64,000 bases of DNA from an uncultured Sphingomonadaceae bacterium (GCA_947499975.1 CANMQE010000001.1:868001-932000); one strand, 5' to 3'. Shown: positions 29,338-38,628, counted from the first letter of the stretch. Notes: generated by a model from the letters alone, not told the origin. A program made the numbers and translations.

Positions 29338-30204
29338 ATGAGACTTAATCCGTTCGATACCAGCAAGATCGATGTCGGCACCACGGGCGGTCGCCGCGGC
29401 GGCGTCGGCAAGGCTGGCGGACTGGGCTGCGGCACCATCGTCATCGCGGCGCTGGGCTATTTCGTGTTCGGCCTCGATCCGATGCAGACGGCAGGCACGG
29501 TAGAGGGAATGCAGCAGGGCCAGGGCCAGATGCAAAGCGCGCCCGCAAACGAGGACGAGGCCGCCGTCTGCAATTCCAACGAATATGCACGGGAAAGCTG
29601 CAACGCGCTCACCTCGCTTAACGAGACATGGGCCGCGCGCTTCCAGGAAGCCGGCATGGCTGACAGGTTCCGCGGGCCGGGCCTGCGCTTTGCCACCGCG
29701 CAGCAGTTCAGCACCGGCTGCGGCACCGGCTCTGTCGGCATGGGTCCGTTCTACTGCCCGGCGGACGAGCGCATGTATATCGACGTATCGTTCTACGACC
29801 AGCTGGCGCGGATGGCTGGCGAAGGCGGCGATTTCGCGCGGCTTTACGTCGTGGCGCATGAATACGGGCATCACGTCCAGACGATCACCGGTATCTCCGA
29901 ACAGATCCGCAGCGCGCAATCGCAAAACCGCGGCATGCAGAACCAGCTTCAGGTGCGCATGGAGCTGCACGCAGATTGCTATGCAGGTGTGTGGGCAGGC
30001 CGCAATCGCAACCTCATCGAACCCGGTGATTTCGAGGAAGGCATGAACGCCGCAGCCGCGATCGGCGATGATGCGTTGACGCAGGGGCGCGTAAGTTCCG
30101 ACAATTTCACCCACGGCACCAGCCGCCAGCGCATGGAAGCGCTCAGGCTTGGAATGGAGACCGGCGATGATGACCAGTGCGATGCAACCTACTTGCGGAT
30201 CTGA
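29338..30204 (+). CDS. ypfJ: YpfJ-type neutral zinc metallopeptidase
   Basis: The 288-aa membrane-anchored protein has a hydrophobic helix (residues 33-47), a catalytic HEYGHH motif (174-179), Cys pairs including FYCPADERMYID, and MELHADCYAG with a probable third zinc ligand. The family is putative neutral zinc metallopeptidase (YpfJ). The substrate is not known. It diverges from the 3-hydroxybutyrate dehydrogenase gene. Confidence 0.88.
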   Translation: MRLNPFDTSKIDVGTTGGRRGGVGKAGGLGCGTIVIAALGYFVFGLDPMQTAGTVEGMQQGQGQMQSAPANEDEAAVCNSNEYARESCNALTSLNETWAARFQEAGMADRFRGPGLRFATAQQFSTGCGTGSVGMGPFYCPADERMYIDVSFYDQLARMAGEGGDFARLYVVAHEYGHHVQTITGISEQIRSAQSQNRGMQNQLQVRMELHADCYAGVWAGRNRNLIEPGDFEEGMNAAAAIGDDALTQGRVSSDNFTHGTSRQRMEALRLGMETGDDDQCDATYLRI

Positions 30205-30847
30205 CCGCGCATCGACGCGCAGGGGTTTCGCCCTGCCACTTATTGCGCTGCCACTGATCGCGCTGCCGCTGATGCTGCTGGCTAGCCCCGCCCTTGCCCA
30301 GGATGACGTGACGGATCGACAGCCCGATGTGCTGGACGTGGCGATGACGCCGCTTTCCGATCTCAACCTGGCGCGTGATCCGATCCCGCCCATCCTGATC
30401 TGGGCGAGGGATAATCCCTATGCGAACGAAGGGCTGGACGACTGCGACGAAATCCGCAGCGACATCGGCGATCTGGATGCCGTGCTTGGCGATGATATCG
30501 ATACGGAAACACCGGAAGAACGCCGTCTTACCGTAACTGGCGTGGCGCAGCGCGCTGTAGGCATGTTCATCCCGTTTCGCGGGATCATCCGCGAAATTTC
30601 CGGCGCCAACAAGCACGAGTACGAGTTTCGCCAGGCCATCGCAGCCGGACTGATGCGCCGATCCTATCTCAAGGGATTGGGTGAAGCGCGGGACTGCCCG
30701 TATCCCGCACGGCCCATGTCCGATGCCATGCTGTCAGCTATGGAACAGGGCCGGTCCACGGTGCCCGAACAGCAACAGGCCGAAGTCACGGTGGCGGACG
30801 ACGGAACGCGATTTGTGTCGAATCCCGTCGTCCAGCCAGTGGATTGA
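30167..30847 (+). CDS. secreted protein of unknown function
   Basis: No family was recognised. The 226-aa product has a long signal peptide whose hydrophobic core repeats ALPLI three times before ASPALAQ, so export and cleavage near residue 45 are likely. The mature part has acidic patches, four Cys and NPYANEGLDDCDEIRSD. The start at 30167 lies inside the end of the metallopeptidase gene (38-bp overlap) with GGAGA nearby; a later start is possible. It is probably cotranscribed with ypfJ. Confidence 0.6.
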   Translation: MMTSAMQPTCGSDRASTRRGFALPLIALPLIALPLMLLASPALAQDDVTDRQPDVLDVAMTPLSDLNLARDPIPPILIWARDNPYANEGLDDCDEIRSDIGDLDAVLGDDIDTETPEERRLTVTGVAQRAVGMFIPFRGIIREISGANKHEYEFRQAIAAGLMRRSYLKGLGEARDCPYPARPMSDAMLSAMEQGRSTVPEQQQAEVTVADDGTRFVSNPVVQPVD

Positions 30848-32686
30848 TCAGGCCAGTGGCGCGATAGCGGGAACCGGAGACAGCCCCGATATCTGCAGGC
30901 GGACGGTGGGTTCTGCCTGAACCCGCGTTTGCACCTGTAGGGGCGATACCATCCGGCCCTTCCATTGCAGGGTCACGGCGCTTTGCCCCGCATCGGCCTG
31001 CTGGCTTGAGGAGGAGGAGGTTTTTACCTCGACCCGGCTTAGCGAACGGCTTTCGCGTTCCATCTCGCGAATGGCTTCACGCAGCCCGCGCATTGCCTCT
31101 TCGCGATCCGCTGCGGGAATATCGGGATTATTGCGGATCTCGTTCATCGCCGCACGGATGCCGACGATAGCGGCTTGCATGCCCATCGCGGCGCTTTCGA
31201 GGGCCATACGCTCGTGGGCGCGGCCTATCTGCGAATACCCGTCGCAGATGATCATCGCGGTGCGGCCATCGCCCAGGTCGCGCTCCATCACGCGCCGTCC
31301 ATCGGCATCGTCGCAATCGATATGCTCGCCCAATTCTCCCGCAACGCGCGCTGCCGTCGTCCGCGCCTGTGCGGCGCGTTCGCGAGCATGGACGGCCCGT
31401 TCTCGCTCAACGACGGCCATTTCTTGCGCCCTCTCGGCCTGTTCCGCAGCTCTCTCGACAACGCGTTCAACATGCATTTCGCGCATCTCGGAACGAACTT
31501 CCTCGCGCTCTGCATGCGCTTCGATTTCAGCCTCCGTCATGGGTGAGCCATTGCGGTAGCCTCGCGTCACGCGGTTCCCGTTCCCGTCATCCTGCACCTC
31601 GATATAAACGTGTTCGCCCTCGGCCCCGTCGTGTTCCGGCGGCAACGGCGGCTCGGGCGGCATGGGAGGTTCGGGGGGCAGCGGCGCTTCGGGCGGCAAG
31701 GGTGCAGCCGGTGCCTCCGGCGGAAGCGGAGCTTCCACTTTCGCATAGCTGATGGACGCTGTGAGCGGCAGCGCCAGCGCTGTGGTGGTGATGGCAGCGA
31801 TGCCGATACGGCGGCGGCGGCTTGAAACTTCGGTCATGGTGAGGCTCCTCAATCTGTGGATGATCGATTTCTCGCCAAGCACCGGACAAGCCATCGGAGC
31901 CGCCAGAGCCAGGTGCTCCCCGGTCGCGAAACCGGCGATAACCTCGGCATAGGCCACCCTTTCTGGCTGCGCACGGCCAGCGACAACGCGCGCATCGCAC
32001 GCTGCCTCCTGATCCCTGCGCATCGCACGCCAGCCCCACCAGGCGAGCGGATTGAACCAGTGCAGGGCCAACAGCGGCTGGGCCGCGATGTTGGCGACGA
32101 GATCGTGGCCGCGGTGGTGCGCAAGCTCGTGCGCAATCGCCATGTCGCGGGCCGTAATGTCATGATGCGCCATGAAGGCAGGCGGCAGTGCCACCACCTT
32201 GTCTGCAACGCCGAACGCCACGGGGCCAGAGACGGCAGGCGTTTCCACCAGCCGCACCTTGCCCGCATCGCCCACGGGCACGGCATCGGCCAGCAGGTTG
32301 CGGCGCATCTGCCGGTATTCGCGCAGGCGCCAACCGATGAAGACCAGCGCCCCGCCAACCCACAGCGGCAGCAGCAGCTCTGTCACCGTGATGCCCACCA
32401 TGGGGGCAGCGGCCACGTGTGTGGCGGGAATCGGATCGGCAGTGTCCGAGATTATCACCATCAGCGGCTCCGACGCCGCCACTGCACCAGCCGTTTCGGC
32501 AGGCGCCATCCAGGCCGGCAGCGTAATCGGCGGCATGATGAAGCGAAGGAAAGGCAGCGCCCACAGCGCGTAGGCGATCTGCGGCCCGCACCAGCGCGAA
32601 ACGGGGCGGCGCAGCAGCAGCACCAGCGCGATCAGCAGGCTGGTGTAGATGAAGGTGTCGACCATCCAGTCCAGAAAACCGCTCAT
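30848..32686 (-). CDS. BlaR1/MecR1-like M56 membrane metallopeptidase (antirepressor)
   Basis: The 612-aa protein has four transmembrane helices (about 8-26, 38-56, 105-125, 295-315) and a zinc peptidase site HELAHH (His186-Glu187-His190), as in BlaR1. After the last helix there is a proline-rich repeat region (PLPPEAP-type units, about 320-350) and then a charged, coiled-coil-like periplasmic domain without the SxxK motif of a penicillin sensor. In BlaR/MecR systems ligand binding activates the protease to relieve BlaI repression; here the signal must differ. Its ATG overlaps the repressor stop. Confidence 0.88.
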   Translation of the reverse strand: MSGFLDWMVDTFIYTSLLIALVLLLRRPVSRWCGPQIAYALWALPFLRFIMPPITLPAWMAPAETAGAVAASEPLMVIISDTADPIPATHVAAAPMVGITVTELLLPLWVGGALVFIGWRLREYRQMRRNLLADAVPVGDAGKVRLVETPAVSGPVAFGVADKVVALPPAFMAHHDITARDMAIAHELAHHRGHDLVANIAAQPLLALHWFNPLAWWGWRAMRRDQEAACDARVVAGRAQPERVAYAEVIAGFATGEHLALAAPMACPVLGEKSIIHRLRSLTMTEVSSRRRRIGIAAITTTALALPLTASISYAKVEAPLPPEAPAAPLPPEAPLPPEPPMPPEPPLPPEHDGAEGEHVYIEVQDDGNGNRVTRGYRNGSPMTEAEIEAHAEREEVRSEMREMHVERVVERAAEQAERAQEMAVVERERAVHARERAAQARTTAARVAGELGEHIDCDDADGRRVMERDLGDGRTAMIICDGYSQIGRAHERMALESAAMGMQAAIVGIRAAMNEIRNNPDIPAADREEAMRGLREAIREMERESRSLSRVEVKTSSSSSQQADAGQSAVTLQWKGRMVSPLQVQTRVQAEPTVRLQISGLSPVPAIAPLA

Positions 32687-33087
32687 TTCTTCATCTCCTG
32701 AAGAAGGCGCTCGATCTCGGCAATGTCATCCTCGCTAAGGGCCTCGGCCTGCGCGAGATGGGCGAAAAGCGGCGCAGCGCGGCCGCCGAAAAGGCGTTCC
32801 ACCAGCCGCTTCGACTCTCCGCCGACATAGGCAGAGCGGGCGATCAGCGGCGTATAGAGAAAGCGGCGGCCATCAGGGGTGGTTGCCAGCGCCCCCTTTT
32901 GCACGAGGCGCGATAGCAGCGTCTTCACCGTGGGCATGGACCATCCGCGTTCCTGGCATACCGTATCGCATACCTCGGCGGCAGACTGCGGACTGCGCTT
33001 CCACAGCGCCTCCATCACCGCGTGCTCGGCATCGCTGATGCGTTCGGTGCCCCCCTCGGTCGCTTCCGGTCCAGCTCTGGAAACCAT
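32683..33087 (-). CDS. BlaI/MecI/CopY-family transcriptional repressor
   Basis: The 134-aa winged-helix repressor begins with ISDAEHAVMEALWKRSP, contains TVKTLLSRLVQKGAL (recognition helix) and RFLYTPLI, and ends in the helical dimer domain DIAEIERLLQEMKK. It is paired with the M56 antirepressor downstream. The operator-like dyads just upstream (33118-33152) point to autoregulation. BlaI proteins bind as dimers and are inactivated by proteolysis. Confidence 0.92.
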   Translation of the reverse strand: MVSRAGPEATEGGTERISDAEHAVMEALWKRSPQSAAEVCDTVCQERGWSMPTVKTLLSRLVQKGALATTPDGRRFLYTPLIARSAYVGGESKRLVERLFGGRAAPLFAHLAQAEALSEDDIAEIERLLQEMKK

Positions 33088-33117
33088 ACCGTCCTCCCTG
33101 ACGATTCAGTCTGACGA

Positions 33118-33129
33118 CTACGTTTGTAG
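33118..33129. promoter_or_regulatory. BlaI-type operator, dyad 1
   Basis: CTAC-GTTT-GTAG is a perfect 4+4 inverted repeat lying 31 bp upstream of the repressor ATG. Together with dyad 2 it forms two sites with centres 21 bp apart, about two helical turns. The TAC/GTA halves resemble the TACA/TGTA pattern of known BlaI/MecI operators. Confidence 0.6.
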
Positions 33130-33136
33130 CCTTTAC

Positions 33137-33152
33137 GATTACGCTTGTAATC
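33137..33152. promoter_or_regulatory. BlaI-type operator, dyad 2
   Basis: GATTAC-GCTT-GTAATC is a perfect 6+6 inverted repeat in the intergenic region between the repressor and the divergent FMN dehydrogenase gene at 33240. It shares the TAC-NNNN-GTA core with dyad 1, so one repressor family probably binds both. Confidence 0.63.
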
Positions 33153-33239
33153 TGAACGGCGAGTGAATGCAAGTCGCGAGGCCTGCATTGCGATGACAAC
33201 GCACCCGCTTTACGGGCGGTGTTCAGGCAGGAGGCGTTG

Positions 33240-34415
33240 ATGAAGGACAAGAGCGATTACACGGTCCGGCGCCTGGCGGATTGCCACAGGATCGCCGACT
33301 TTCGCGAACTGGCGCGCAGGCGTCTGCCCTTCCCCGTTTTCAACTATATCGACGGGGCTGCAGATGACGAGGCGACGCGCGAACGCAACACCGCTGCCTT
33401 TGCCGATGTGGACCTCGTGCCCGATGTGCTGGTGGGGGCCGACAGCCTGGATCTTTCTACCACCGTGATGGGACGCAAGAGCGCCCTGCCCCTGATGCTC
33501 AGCCCCACCGCCTTGCAGCGCATCTTCCACTGGCAGGGCGAACGCGCCGTAGCGGCCGTTGCGGAAAAATACGGGCTGTGGTTCGGCATATCCAGCCTTT
33601 CCACCGTCAGTATCGAGGAAGTGGGCGAGCGGTGGAGCGGCCCCAAGATGCTGCAATATTATTATCATAGGGACCGCGGGCTGAACGCCGCACTGGTTGA
33701 ACGCGCCAAGGCCGCGCGCTTCGATGCCATCACGTTGACCGTGGACACCATCGTTTCCGGTAATCGTGAACGCTGCAAACGCACCGGCTTCCAGACGCCG
33801 CCGCGCTTCACCCCTGCCAACATCCTCAGCTATGCCAGCCACCCGTCCTGGGCGCTGAACTTCCTGTTCCGCGAGAAGTTCGATCTGCCCAATCTCTCCA
33901 CCCACGTGGAGGCGGGCAGCGGGCAGTCGATCTCCATACAGGACTATTTCAACTCCATGCTCGACCCCGGCCTCAACTGGCAGGCGGCTGAGCAATTGCG
34001 TGATGATTGGGGCGGCACGTTCTGCCTCAAGGGCATCATGTCCGTGGGCGATGCACGGCGCGCGGCTGACATGGGCGTGGACGCGATCATGGTTTCCAAC
34101 CACGGCGGCCGGCAGCTGGATGGCGGGCGGGCTCCGTTCGACCAGCTGGCGGAGATCGTTGACGCGGTGGGAGACAGGGTGGAAGTGATCCTCGATGGCG
34201 GCGTGATGCGCGGCAGCCACGTGGTGAAGGCGCTCAGCCTCGGCGCGAAGGCGGCCAGTGGCGGACGGCTCTATCTCTACGCCCTTGCAGCGGCGGGGGA
34301 GGAAGGGGTGGACCAGGCCATCTCCATCCTCTCCGAAGAGATCACCCGCGCAATGCAATTGATGGGCAAGACCAGCGCGGCAGACCTGTCGCGCGACAAT
34401 CTGCGCTTCCGCTAG
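33240..34415 (+). CDS. lldD: FMN-dependent alpha-hydroxy-acid dehydrogenase (L-lactate dehydrogenase-like)
   Basis: The enzyme oxidises a 2-hydroxy acid, probably L-lactate, and feeds electrons to quinone or oxygen. The 391-aa TIM barrel has FPVFNYIDGAADDE, LPLMLSPTALQRI, the FMN/substrate segments LTVDTIVSGNRER, and the catalytic VSNHGGRQLDGG, then ILDGGVMRGSHVVKAL. ATG at 33240 follows a strong AGGAGG; a longer start at 33219 lacks one. It faces the BlaI dyads, so that repressor may control it too. The exact substrate is inferred. Confidence 0.88.
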   Translation: MKDKSDYTVRRLADCHRIADFRELARRRLPFPVFNYIDGAADDEATRERNTAAFADVDLVPDVLVGADSLDLSTTVMGRKSALPLMLSPTALQRIFHWQGERAVAAVAEKYGLWFGISSLSTVSIEEVGERWSGPKMLQYYYHRDRGLNAALVERAKAARFDAITLTVDTIVSGNRERCKRTGFQTPPRFTPANILSYASHPSWALNFLFREKFDLPNLSTHVEAGSGQSISIQDYFNSMLDPGLNWQAAEQLRDDWGGTFCLKGIMSVGDARRAADMGVDAIMVSNHGGRQLDGGRAPFDQLAEIVDAVGDRVEVILDGGVMRGSHVVKALSLGAKAASGGRLYLYALAAAGEEGVDQAISILSEEITRAMQLMGKTSAADLSRDNLRFR

Positions 34416-34450
34416 CTGGAACGGCCCGCGCCCATGCCAGTTGCATCGGC

Positions 34451-35008
34451 ATGAGCAGCGACAGACAGACCATTCTCACCAGCCCCCAACTTCGCCTGAT
34501 CGGCAGCGTGGACGAGGCGATGTACGCCGAATTTCGCGACCAGTTGAGCGCAGCGCCGACGGAAGGGCCGCTGGTGATCGCGATCACCACCCTTGGCGGC
34601 AATCCCGAAGTGGCCCGCACCATGTCCGACGATATCCGCCTGATGCGAGAGCCGGGACGCGAGATCTTTTTCCTCGGCAAATCCGCCGTCTATTCGGCAG
34701 GCGCAACCTTCATGGCGGGCTTCCCTGTCAGCCATCGCTTCATGACGAAGGATTCCAGCCTGCTGATCCACGAGCGGCAGATCACCAAGACGATCAACCT
34801 TTCCGGGCCGCTGAAAAGTTGCACCGATCAGCTCCACGCCGCGCTGAACGAGATCGAGCATTCCATCGAGATCGAGGAAGCCGGTTTCCGCGCCATCGTG
34901 GACGGCAGCAATGTCTCCTTCGAGGAAGTGCAGGAACGTGCTCCTGAAAACTGGTATATCGGCTGCGAAAAGGCGAAGGAGCTGGGCCTGATCACCGATG
35001 TGATCTGA
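34451..35008 (+). CDS. ClpP-like serine peptidase (variant triad)
   Basis: The 185-aa protein has the ClpP fold: ITTLGGNPEVARTM (the N-terminal handle region), YSAGATFM with the probable nucleophile Ser82, and LLIHERQ with His107. Where E. coli ClpP has its triad Asp before FLSAPEA, the aligned stretch reads PENWYIGCEKAKELGL, so Asn replaces Asp. No ClpX or ClpA adjoins. It may be a peptidase of altered activity or a non-canonical SppA/ClpP relative. It follows the FMN dehydrogenase by 35 bp. Confidence 0.78.
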   Translation: MSSDRQTILTSPQLRLIGSVDEAMYAEFRDQLSAAPTEGPLVIAITTLGGNPEVARTMSDDIRLMREPGREIFFLGKSAVYSAGATFMAGFPVSHRFMTKDSSLLIHERQITKTINLSGPLKSCTDQLHAALNEIEHSIEIEEAGFRAIVDGSNVSFEEVQERAPENWYIGCEKAKELGLITDVI

Positions 35009-35041
35009 CCCGGCCCCTCGCGCTATCTCGGCGATCGACGA

Positions 35042-36433
35042 TCAGGCGAACTCGTTCGTCCCATTCTCGTCACGGCCCACGGCAGACCAGTCCACGCGGC
35101 GCGTGGCGTACATGATGCCTGCCAATGCGCCGAACAGCAGCAGGGAGCCGATCACGAGCGAATAGGTCTCCTCGTTCAGCAGGACGTAGAGCACGCCGTA
35201 AAGCGCAGCCAGCATCGCGCCGATGAACCCTGCCCGCCGCCAGCTGCCCAGCACTGCCGCGTTATACGCCGTCAGCAGGCCGATGATGGCCGCGGCTGCC
35301 AGCAGATAGGCAGGGCCAAAGCCTACGACCTCGGCAAAGGCGAGCAGCATCACGAAGAACAGCACCAGCCCCGCGCCTGTCAGCAGGTATTCTGCTGCCG
35401 CCACGCGGGCACCGCCCACGATATCGAACATCAGCAGCGCGGCGAAGGTGAAGCCGATGAAGAGAAATCCGTATTTCACCGCGCGGTCTACCTGGCTGTA
35501 GAGATCGACCGGATCGACCAGACCGATGGTGATGGCCTGATCTGCCACGCGCGCCTCGCGATATTCGCGCTCTGTCGGCATCGGCGCATTGCCGGGTTGG
35601 TCGGTGCGCGAAAGCAGTTGCTGGCCCAATGCCAGATTGGTGATACCGGCATAGGTGGCAGAGAAACCCGCATCGGTGATCTCGCGCTCGTCAGGCAGGA
35701 AGGCACCGGTAAAGCTGGGATGCGGCCACGGCGAGGTGACCCGCCACTGCGTTTCGCCACCGCGCGGGATCATGGCGATGGAATGACTGCCGCGCAGCCC
35801 ATAACTCCAGCTGACGGACAAAGGCTGCTCGGCCGACCATTCGCCGACGGGGGCAGAGAATCCCGATCCGCCCGTGGCGAGCGGACCGTTGCCGGGCCTC
35901 AGCTCCGCCGACTGCCCACCGATCTGCACCTGCGCACTGTCTGTCAGGCCACGCGGGTCCGATATGCCGAAGCGCAGTTCCGCCTGATCCAGCAGCAGCG
36001 CATCGCGCGCAATATCCAGACTGACAAGCTCGTCCGTCAGTTCGAACGAGGCGGTCCCCTCTATCTGGCCGGAGAAGACCACGCTCTGATAGATGGCGTA
36101 GGCCTTGCGGTCGGGATCCAGCTGCGTCTCGATCCGCTGGCGTAGCGGCGAGACGAAGAGTTCGCGGCGCACCTCGCGGCGGCGCTGCGTGCTCACGCCG
36201 TCCTCGGTCTCGGTCTCGGTCTCGACGATCTCTGCCGAATAGGGGATCACCAGCACCGGTCCCGTCAGCGTCTGCGGGCCGCCCCAGCCTTGCGTGATCT
36301 GCGATTGCGCCTGCCGCGACTGGCTCTCACGATCATAGACGAGGCCATAGACCATCAGCAGCGGCACGATCAGCACGGCGGCAACCAGCCCTGCCAGAAG
36401 AAGTTTCTTGCCCGGTGTTCGATCTCTTTCCAT
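35042..36433 (-). CDS. creD: inner membrane protein CreD family
   Basis: The 463-aa protein has an N-terminal transmembrane helix (about 9-30), a large periplasmic domain (30-320) and five or six C-terminal helices (about 325-450), the CreD layout. Conserved pieces include GPVLVIPY, LRGSHSIAMIPRGGETQW and HPSFTGAFLPDEREI. Three copies of a six-base unit give an acidic ETETET run near residue 75. CreD is linked to envelope stress in enterics; here no creBC two-component genes adjoin. It diverges from the cyclophilin gene. Confidence 0.88.
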   Translation of the reverse strand: MERDRTPGKKLLLAGLVAAVLIVPLLMVYGLVYDRESQSRQAQSQITQGWGGPQTLTGPVLVIPYSAEIVETETETEDGVSTQRRREVRRELFVSPLRQRIETQLDPDRKAYAIYQSVVFSGQIEGTASFELTDELVSLDIARDALLLDQAELRFGISDPRGLTDSAQVQIGGQSAELRPGNGPLATGGSGFSAPVGEWSAEQPLSVSWSYGLRGSHSIAMIPRGGETQWRVTSPWPHPSFTGAFLPDEREITDAGFSATYAGITNLALGQQLLSRTDQPGNAPMPTEREYREARVADQAITIGLVDPVDLYSQVDRAVKYGFLFIGFTFAALLMFDIVGGARVAAAEYLLTGAGLVLFFVMLLAFAEVVGFGPAYLLAAAAIIGLLTAYNAAVLGSWRRAGFIGAMLAALYGVLYVLLNEETYSLVIGSLLLFGALAGIMYATRRVDWSAVGRDENGTNEFA

Positions 36434-36518
36434 CGTAGTGCCCCTGCTTTCTATGCGACGAAACGTTCTGTGGGAGCGACGAACTGAATGCTTGGTGAAT
36501 TGGACGAGAGCGGGCAAA

Positions 36519-37181
36519 ATGGTGAACATGCTGAAACGATTCGCTTTTGCCGCACCTTTCGCCGCGCTTCTGCTGCCGCCTCCCGTACCCGCGCAGGAGG
36601 TGGCAGAGCCCGCTCCCGGCTCCGATTTCGAGACGACGAGCGTGGTGCTGGAAACCACCATGGGCGAGATCGTGGTCGCGCTGGAGATGGAGCGCGCGCC
36701 GATCACGGCAGGCAATTTCCTGCGCTACGTGGAGGAGGACAGGTTTGACGGCACCGTGTTCTATCGTGCCATGCCGCTCGACTGGGGGGAGCAGCCCAAT
36801 GGGTTGATCCAGGGCGGCACGCAGTGGGACCCGGACCGTGTGCTGCCCGGCATCGCCCACGAACCGACAAGCGACACCGGCCTCACCCACACGCGCGGCG
36901 CGCTCTCCATGGCCATGGGCGAGCCGGGCACGGCGAATGGCGATTTCTCGATCATGCTTGGTGAGCAGACCGGACTGGACGCAGACCCCGATGCGCAGGA
37001 TCCCGCGCGGCGGGCTGGCTATGCCGTGTTCGGTTACGTGACTGACGGCATGGACGTGGTCGAGGCGATCCACGCCGCGCCCGTCGATCCCGATGCCGGC
37101 GAAGGCTGGATGAAAGGCCAGATGCTGGCAGACCCTGTCGAGATCGTGGAAGCGCGGGTGGATGATTCGCCGAGTGAATAA
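36519..37181 (+). CDS. secreted cyclophilin-type peptidyl-prolyl isomerase
   Basis: The 220-aa protein has a signal peptide (about residues 1-25, ending PVPAQE) and a cyclophilin domain: TTMGEIVVALEMERAP, GTVFYRAM, LIQGG, the substrate loop with RGALSMAM and NGDFSIMLGE, and FGYVTDGMDVVE. It should fold proteins in the periplasm. Two possible ATGs (36519 and 36528) lie close together with only a weak ribosome site. Confidence 0.87.
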   Translation: MVNMLKRFAFAAPFAALLLPPPVPAQEVAEPAPGSDFETTSVVLETTMGEIVVALEMERAPITAGNFLRYVEEDRFDGTVFYRAMPLDWGEQPNGLIQGGTQWDPDRVLPGIAHEPTSDTGLTHTRGALSMAMGEPGTANGDFSIMLGEQTGLDADPDAQDPARRAGYAVFGYVTDGMDVVEAIHAAPVDPDAGEGWMKGQMLADPVEIVEARVDDSPSE

Positions 37182-37246
37182 CTCGACCCAAGGATGACAC
37201 CTGCGGGCCGACGACGAAAAGAGCGCAGCGTGCGCCCTACCCCCAC

Positions 37247-38586
37247 CTACTCCGGCAGGAAAATCCTTCGCGTAGCCGGGTTCTCGCCCAGGCGGCTCAT
37301 CAGGATTGCCGCGCGCTGCGCCTGCCGCGTGAAGCTGCTCAGGTTCACGCTCTCACCCTCTGCATGGCTTCCCGATCCATCCGGCCCCATGCCAGCCAGC
37401 CCGTGCGTATAGGGCGCAACGAAGCTGATGTCGGCCGCGCCGCGACGGGCAGGCGGAAACACGCCCATTTCATCCAGACCCATGTCCGCGTTGATACGGT
37501 TCAAAGCAGAAAGGAGGGCGGAATTGCCCTCGCTTGGGGACATCGGCGGATAGCGGAAGGCGAATTCGATTGCGGCATCGGTGCCGGGCAGGTTCGCGTC
37601 CACGATGGCCTGCATCGCGGCCACCGCGCGGTCCGTCTGCTCCTGCGACAGCGTACGCAAATCGCCGCGTGCCACGGCACTGTCGGCGATGATGTTGGTC
37701 TTGCCAGTGGCGCTGGCCGAAAGCTGGTCCTCGCCCAGCTCGGCAGGTGTGCCGCCAGCCATGAAGCCGACATTGTAGGTGAGATTCTCTTCCGGCAGTT
37801 CCAGGCGGAAAGTATCGAGAATGCGCGCCATCTCGTAGATCGCGCCATAGCCGGCGCCCTCGCTGAATATGCCGGAGGAATGGCCGGTGCGGCCCGTGGT
37901 CGTCAGCGTCCAACTGTTGGAGGAACGGCGCGCGACGACGCCCAGATCCTGCCCGTCCACCACCGATAGCCCCTCGAAACCGAGCGCCACATCGGCCCAC
38001 TGGCCCGCCTCTATCAGGTGCTGCCGCGATTGTTCGATGGGATCGCCTGCGTCTTCCTCGTACCTGTCAGTGCCACCACGATGTTGGCGCCGGAAAGAGT
38101 GCCAGCCGCCTGCATGGCGCGTAAGGCAGAGAGGATCACGACGATCCCGCCCTTGTCGTCCACCACGCCGGGGCCGGTGGCGGTATCGCCATCCCGCACG
38201 AATTGCTGGAAGGGGGAAGACGGCTCGAACACGGTGTCGATATGGCCGATCAGCAGGATATTCGGGTTGCCGCTGTCGCCTTCGTGCCGGGCGAAAAGGT
38301 GGCCCGCACGGTTTACGTGGTCCTGATCGATCCATTCCACGTCGAAGCCCAGCGCCTCGAACTCGGGCGTCAGCATCTGCCCCACTTCGCGCACGCCATC
38401 GTGGTTGTGAGTGCCGGAATTGACGTTGGTGATCGCTTCCAGCAGCGCGACGTCATCCTCGAAGCCGCTCTCTACCGTGGTGAGTATCCTTTGCTCTGCG
38501 GGCGAAAGCTGCGCGGCGGCGGGCGACGAAATGGCCATGGCGGAGAAAGCGGCGGCCAAAGGGGCGATGCGGATGCAGGATGTCAT
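37247..38586 (-). pseudogene. M20-family peptidase, broken by a one-base frameshift at the catalytic site
   Basis: Two minus-strand frames together make one secreted M20 carboxypeptidase-like protein of about 446 aa. The first (from ATG 38586) has a signal peptide, GHIDTVF and GPGVVDDKGG. The second carries EEDAGDP, HSSGIFSEGAG, GDLRTLSQ and GSGSHAEGES. They meet at 38061, where CTGACAGGTACGAGG would read TGDEED if one base (a G on the coding strand) were restored. The damage therefore falls in the zinc/catalytic TGDEE motif. The total length (1340 bp) is one short of a multiple of three. This may be a real mutation or a sequencing error. Confidence 0.9.
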
Positions 38587-38628
38587 GCCGCGAAGGCTAA
38601 TGCGCGCCTCGGCAGGCGGCAAGCGATC

